A DNA stretch of 64,000 nt from Ewingella allii (GTDB lineage: Bacteria; Pseudomonadota; Gammaproteobacteria; Enterobacterales; Enterobacteriaceae): the NCBI RefSeq assembly GCF_044430645.1, contig NZ_JAWUDN010000007.1, positions 124,001 through 188,000 on the forward strand. The letters run 5' to 3'. The translations under genes and the position numbers were made by a program. The notes beneath the pieces were generated by a model. That model saw only the letters and a program-made list of their open reading frames with translations. It did no database searches and was not told the origin of the DNA. Each line of letters begins with the position of its first letter. Positions within the stretch are counted from its first letter, which is position 1. Shown here piece after piece: positions 62,368-64,000 of this stretch.

Positions 62368-62850
62368 ATGACTGAGTGCACTTCCCTGGACGTCCAACCT
62401 AACGCTTCTGCATTTAAACGATGGTTAAGTGTTATCTCGCTCGCCTTCGGCACCTTTGTTTTGATTAACACCGAATTCTTGCCGATAGGCTTACTGACCC
62501 CCCATTGCGCATTCGCTGAATGTTAGCGAAGGTAGAGCAGGGCTGGCGGTGATGCTGCCGGGGCTGGCAGCCGCAGCATCGGCGCTCCTGTTGATACTGT
62601 TTTCCCGCCAGCTGAATCGCCGCACTCTGCTGCTGTTCTTGTCTGCGATGGTGATTTTCTCTAACGCGGCGGCGATGCTCGCACCCTCTTTTGGAGTTTT
62701 GCTGATCGGTCGTATCATTTTGGGTATGGCCGTCGGGGGATTTTGGTCCTTTGCCATTCCTGCGGGCCGCCGCCTAGTGCCGGAAGAACAGGGAGCAAGA
62801 GCCACTTCACTGATTTCGGCGGGCGTGGCGGTGGGGACTGTCGCCGGGCT
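62368..62850 (+). pseudogene. Truncated, frameshifted MFS drug/sugar exporter
   Basis: ATG 62368 opens an MFS start (SFKRW-like ... VISLAFGTFVLINTEFLPIGLLTP). A run of six C at 62498-62503 shifts the frame and the first frame ends within 8 codons. Dropping one C restores PIAHSLNVSEGRAGLAVMLP, and the reading continues through LLIGRIILGMAVGGFWSFAIPAG and ISAGVAVGTVAG, where MFS similarity stops (about residue 160 of an expected 390-400). It was therefore both frameshifted and cut off by a deletion that joined it to a TetR fragment. Confidence 0.8.
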
Positions 62851-62894
62851 GCATGCTGGTGGTCTCGACGGTGAATTCCTGCCCGTCCACCTCG

Positions 62895-63125
62895 CCAGTA
62901 CAAAGGGCTGTTAAGGCCGCGCGCTTTGAAACCGAATGCGCTCTCAGAGGCCGCATAGAGCTGGGAATGGTCGACGGCGATGTGCCGAAAACTGCCGATC
63001 CCGCCGCCTTAGCCAGCTTCTTCAGCACCCTGCTGAATGGCATGTCGATCAAAGCCAAAGAGGGCGCGTCGAAAGAGGCCATGATGGCGCTGGACGACAA
63101 TGCTATGCGCGTTTGGCCCGAGTAA
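62895..63125 (+). pseudogene. C-terminal fragment of a TetR-family regulator
   Basis: About 77 codons reading AVKAARFETECALRGRIELG, DGDVPKTADPAALASFFSTLLNGMSIKAKEGASKE and ending ALDDNAMRVWPE, the ligand-domain end of a TetR/AcrR regulator. The helix-turn-helix part is absent. Together with the MFS remnant it marks a deletion that fused two neighbouring genes. Its end overlaps the convergent MarR-GNAT gene by 23 bp. Confidence 0.75.
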
Positions 63126-64000
63126 ACTGCTGCTCAGTGATAGTGCTTCCCCACTGATCGCCTTGCCACTCTTTCGCCAGTTCAAAGCCAAAGGACTCAT
63201 ATAAACGCCTAGCGGCGGTGAGTTTGTTGAATGTCCAGAGCTGTACCGCCGAGAAACCTTGTTCATCGCAGAATTGCATCGCGGCGGCAATCAACTTTCT
63301 ACCCGCGCCGCTGCCGCGACAGCCGTCATCAAGGATGAACCAGCGCAGGTGGGCATCGCCATTCGCCAGATCTTCACCATCAATCGCCACCGAGCCGACA
63401 ATGCGTCCATTTTGCATCGCCAGCCAAATCTGATTGCCCGGCTTATCCAGACGTCCGGCAAAATCCGCCAGACCCGCCGCCACTTTGGCTTCAAAAAAGC
63501 TGCCGAAATTATGTTCTCTGGCGTAATAACTGCCGTGCATTTCAGTGATGCGGCCAATCATTCCGGGCTGGTAGCCACAAATGACTTTTACCTGATCTTT
63601 GCTTTCCCGCTCGCTCTCTTGGCGACAGGCTTTTAGCGCCTCGGCATAAAATCTCAACCCTTGTGAGACGGTCTGCTGCTGGTGGGGATTCATCTTTTGC
63701 AGGGCGGCGATCACCTGTTGGCTTCCGTAACTATTGATTTTTTCGACGGTTTTCCTGCCCTGCGCCGTCAGGGCAAGCTGCTTGATCCTCGCGTCGTCGG
63801 TAGATGGCGTTTCTTCCAGCTCACCGGTGCTCACCAGCTTAGTCAGCATGCGGCTGACGCTCGACTTCTCAAGCCCTAAAATCTGCACCAGTTGCGCCGC
63901 CGTCATCGAGCCATGGTTTTCCACTTCGAGCAGGGTATGGACCACCGATGGAGAGTATTGGGTGGCGGCCAGCCTGTTATGCATAAAACCCAACTCTCGC
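63103..64000 (-). CDS. MarR-GNAT fusion protein (5' end beyond the window)
   Basis: At least 296 residues. The N-terminal part is a MarR winged helix (GSMTAAQLVQILGLEKSSVSRMLTKLVSTGELEETPSTDDARIKQLALTAQG in pieces at about 29-80). The C-terminal part is a GNAT acetyltransferase (LRWFILDDGCRGSGAGRKLIAAAMQFC with the acetyl-CoA loop, then RRLYESFGFEL). The frame stays open to the window edge and reads RELGFMHN, a phrase normally found well inside this family, so the first 25 or so codons lie to the right. Probably a self-regulated stress or resistance-type acetyltransferase; substrate unknown. Confidence 0.85.
   Translation of the reverse strand, partial: RELGFMHNRLAATQYSPSVVHTLLEVENHGSMTAAQLVQILGLEKSSVSRMLTKLVSTGELEETPSTDDARIKQLALTAQGRKTVEKINSYGSQQVIAALQKMNPHQQQTVSQGLRFYAEALKACRQESERESKDQVKVICGYQPGMIGRITEMHGSYYAREHNFGSFFEAKVAAGLADFAGRLDKPGNQIWLAMQNGRIVGSVAIDGEDLANGDAHLRWFILDDGCRGSGAGRKLIAAAMQFCDEQGFSAVQLWTFNKLTAARRLYESFGFELAKEWQGDQWGSTITEQQFTRAKRA

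Overview
The window looks like DNA of a gram-negative enterobacterium. Coding is dense and moderately GC-rich. LldD, the RarA/OqxABR efflux locus, SrfABC, the dipeptide-type ABC transporter and the YgdI/R-type lipoprotein all look enterobacterial. I would guess Yersiniaceae (Rahnella/Rouxiella/Ewingella/Serratia-like), but the sequence alone does not fix a genus. A complete iteron replicon lies at 45.0-48.9 kb: a large repeat array, a ParF-type ParA, a ParG-like ribbon-helix-helix protein, about 18 copies of a 19-bp iteron with a DnaA box, and a Rep_3-type initiator. The window is therefore probably part of a large plasmid or secondary replicon, not the main chromosome, although an integrated plasmid cannot be excluded.

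Layout. 0-5 kb: FucP-type transporter with L-lactate dehydrogenase, an orphan antitoxin-like protein, a small lipoprotein and a DszA/NtaA-type monooxygenase. 4.7-8.6 kb: an envelope two-component operon (DUF3404-type kinase, OmpR-type regulator, DUF2861 protein, TIM-barrel-like exported protein) resembling Vibrio VxrAB/WigKR. 9-13.5 kb: membrane protein, TauE/SafE-type permease, AraC regulator, lipoprotein, HigBA toxin-antitoxin and dienelactone hydrolase. 13.6-19.7 kb: two ABC-F ATPases around a DUF3750 protein and a CPA1 antiporter; the second ABC-F gene has a 27-codon leader peptide and mutually exclusive hairpins upstream. 19.6-25.1 kb: a foreign AT-rich segment between two imperfect direct repeats made of the ABC-F 3' end and the tail of a VagC-like antitoxin. 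It carries a three-gene operon of unknown function, whose first product looks like a PD-(D/E)XK nuclease, and a four-helix membrane protein. 25.1-33.4 kb: TetR with a divergent quinone reductase, then srfABC. 33.6-41.3 kb: a HipA-type module in reverse gene order and the rarA/oqxA/oqxB/oqxR efflux locus.

41.9-44.9 kb: a solute-binding protein gene overlapping a chemoreceptor gene. 45-49 kb: replication and partition. 49.5-55.1 kb: a five-gene dipeptide/oligopeptide ABC transporter. 55.1-58.1 kb: a PTS EIIBC and an RspA/ManD-type dehydratase. 58.1-59.2 kb: a microcin-like locus with a double-glycine precursor, a candidate immunity protein, and a deletion fusion of a CvaA-like adaptor to the tail of a CvaB-like exporter. 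59.6-64 kb: GNAT, GntR, a Tet(X)-like FAD monooxygenase, a broken MFS/TetR pair whose palindromic operator survives, and a MarR-GNAT fusion running off the right edge.

The strongest candidates for something undescribed are the AT-rich three-gene cassette with its flanking repeats, the microcin-like locus, the dispersed AATCCTAGGATT-type repeat islands with the parA-proximal array, and the ABC-F leader-peptide attenuator. All functional claims come from reading the sequence and from family knowledge; no database search was run.
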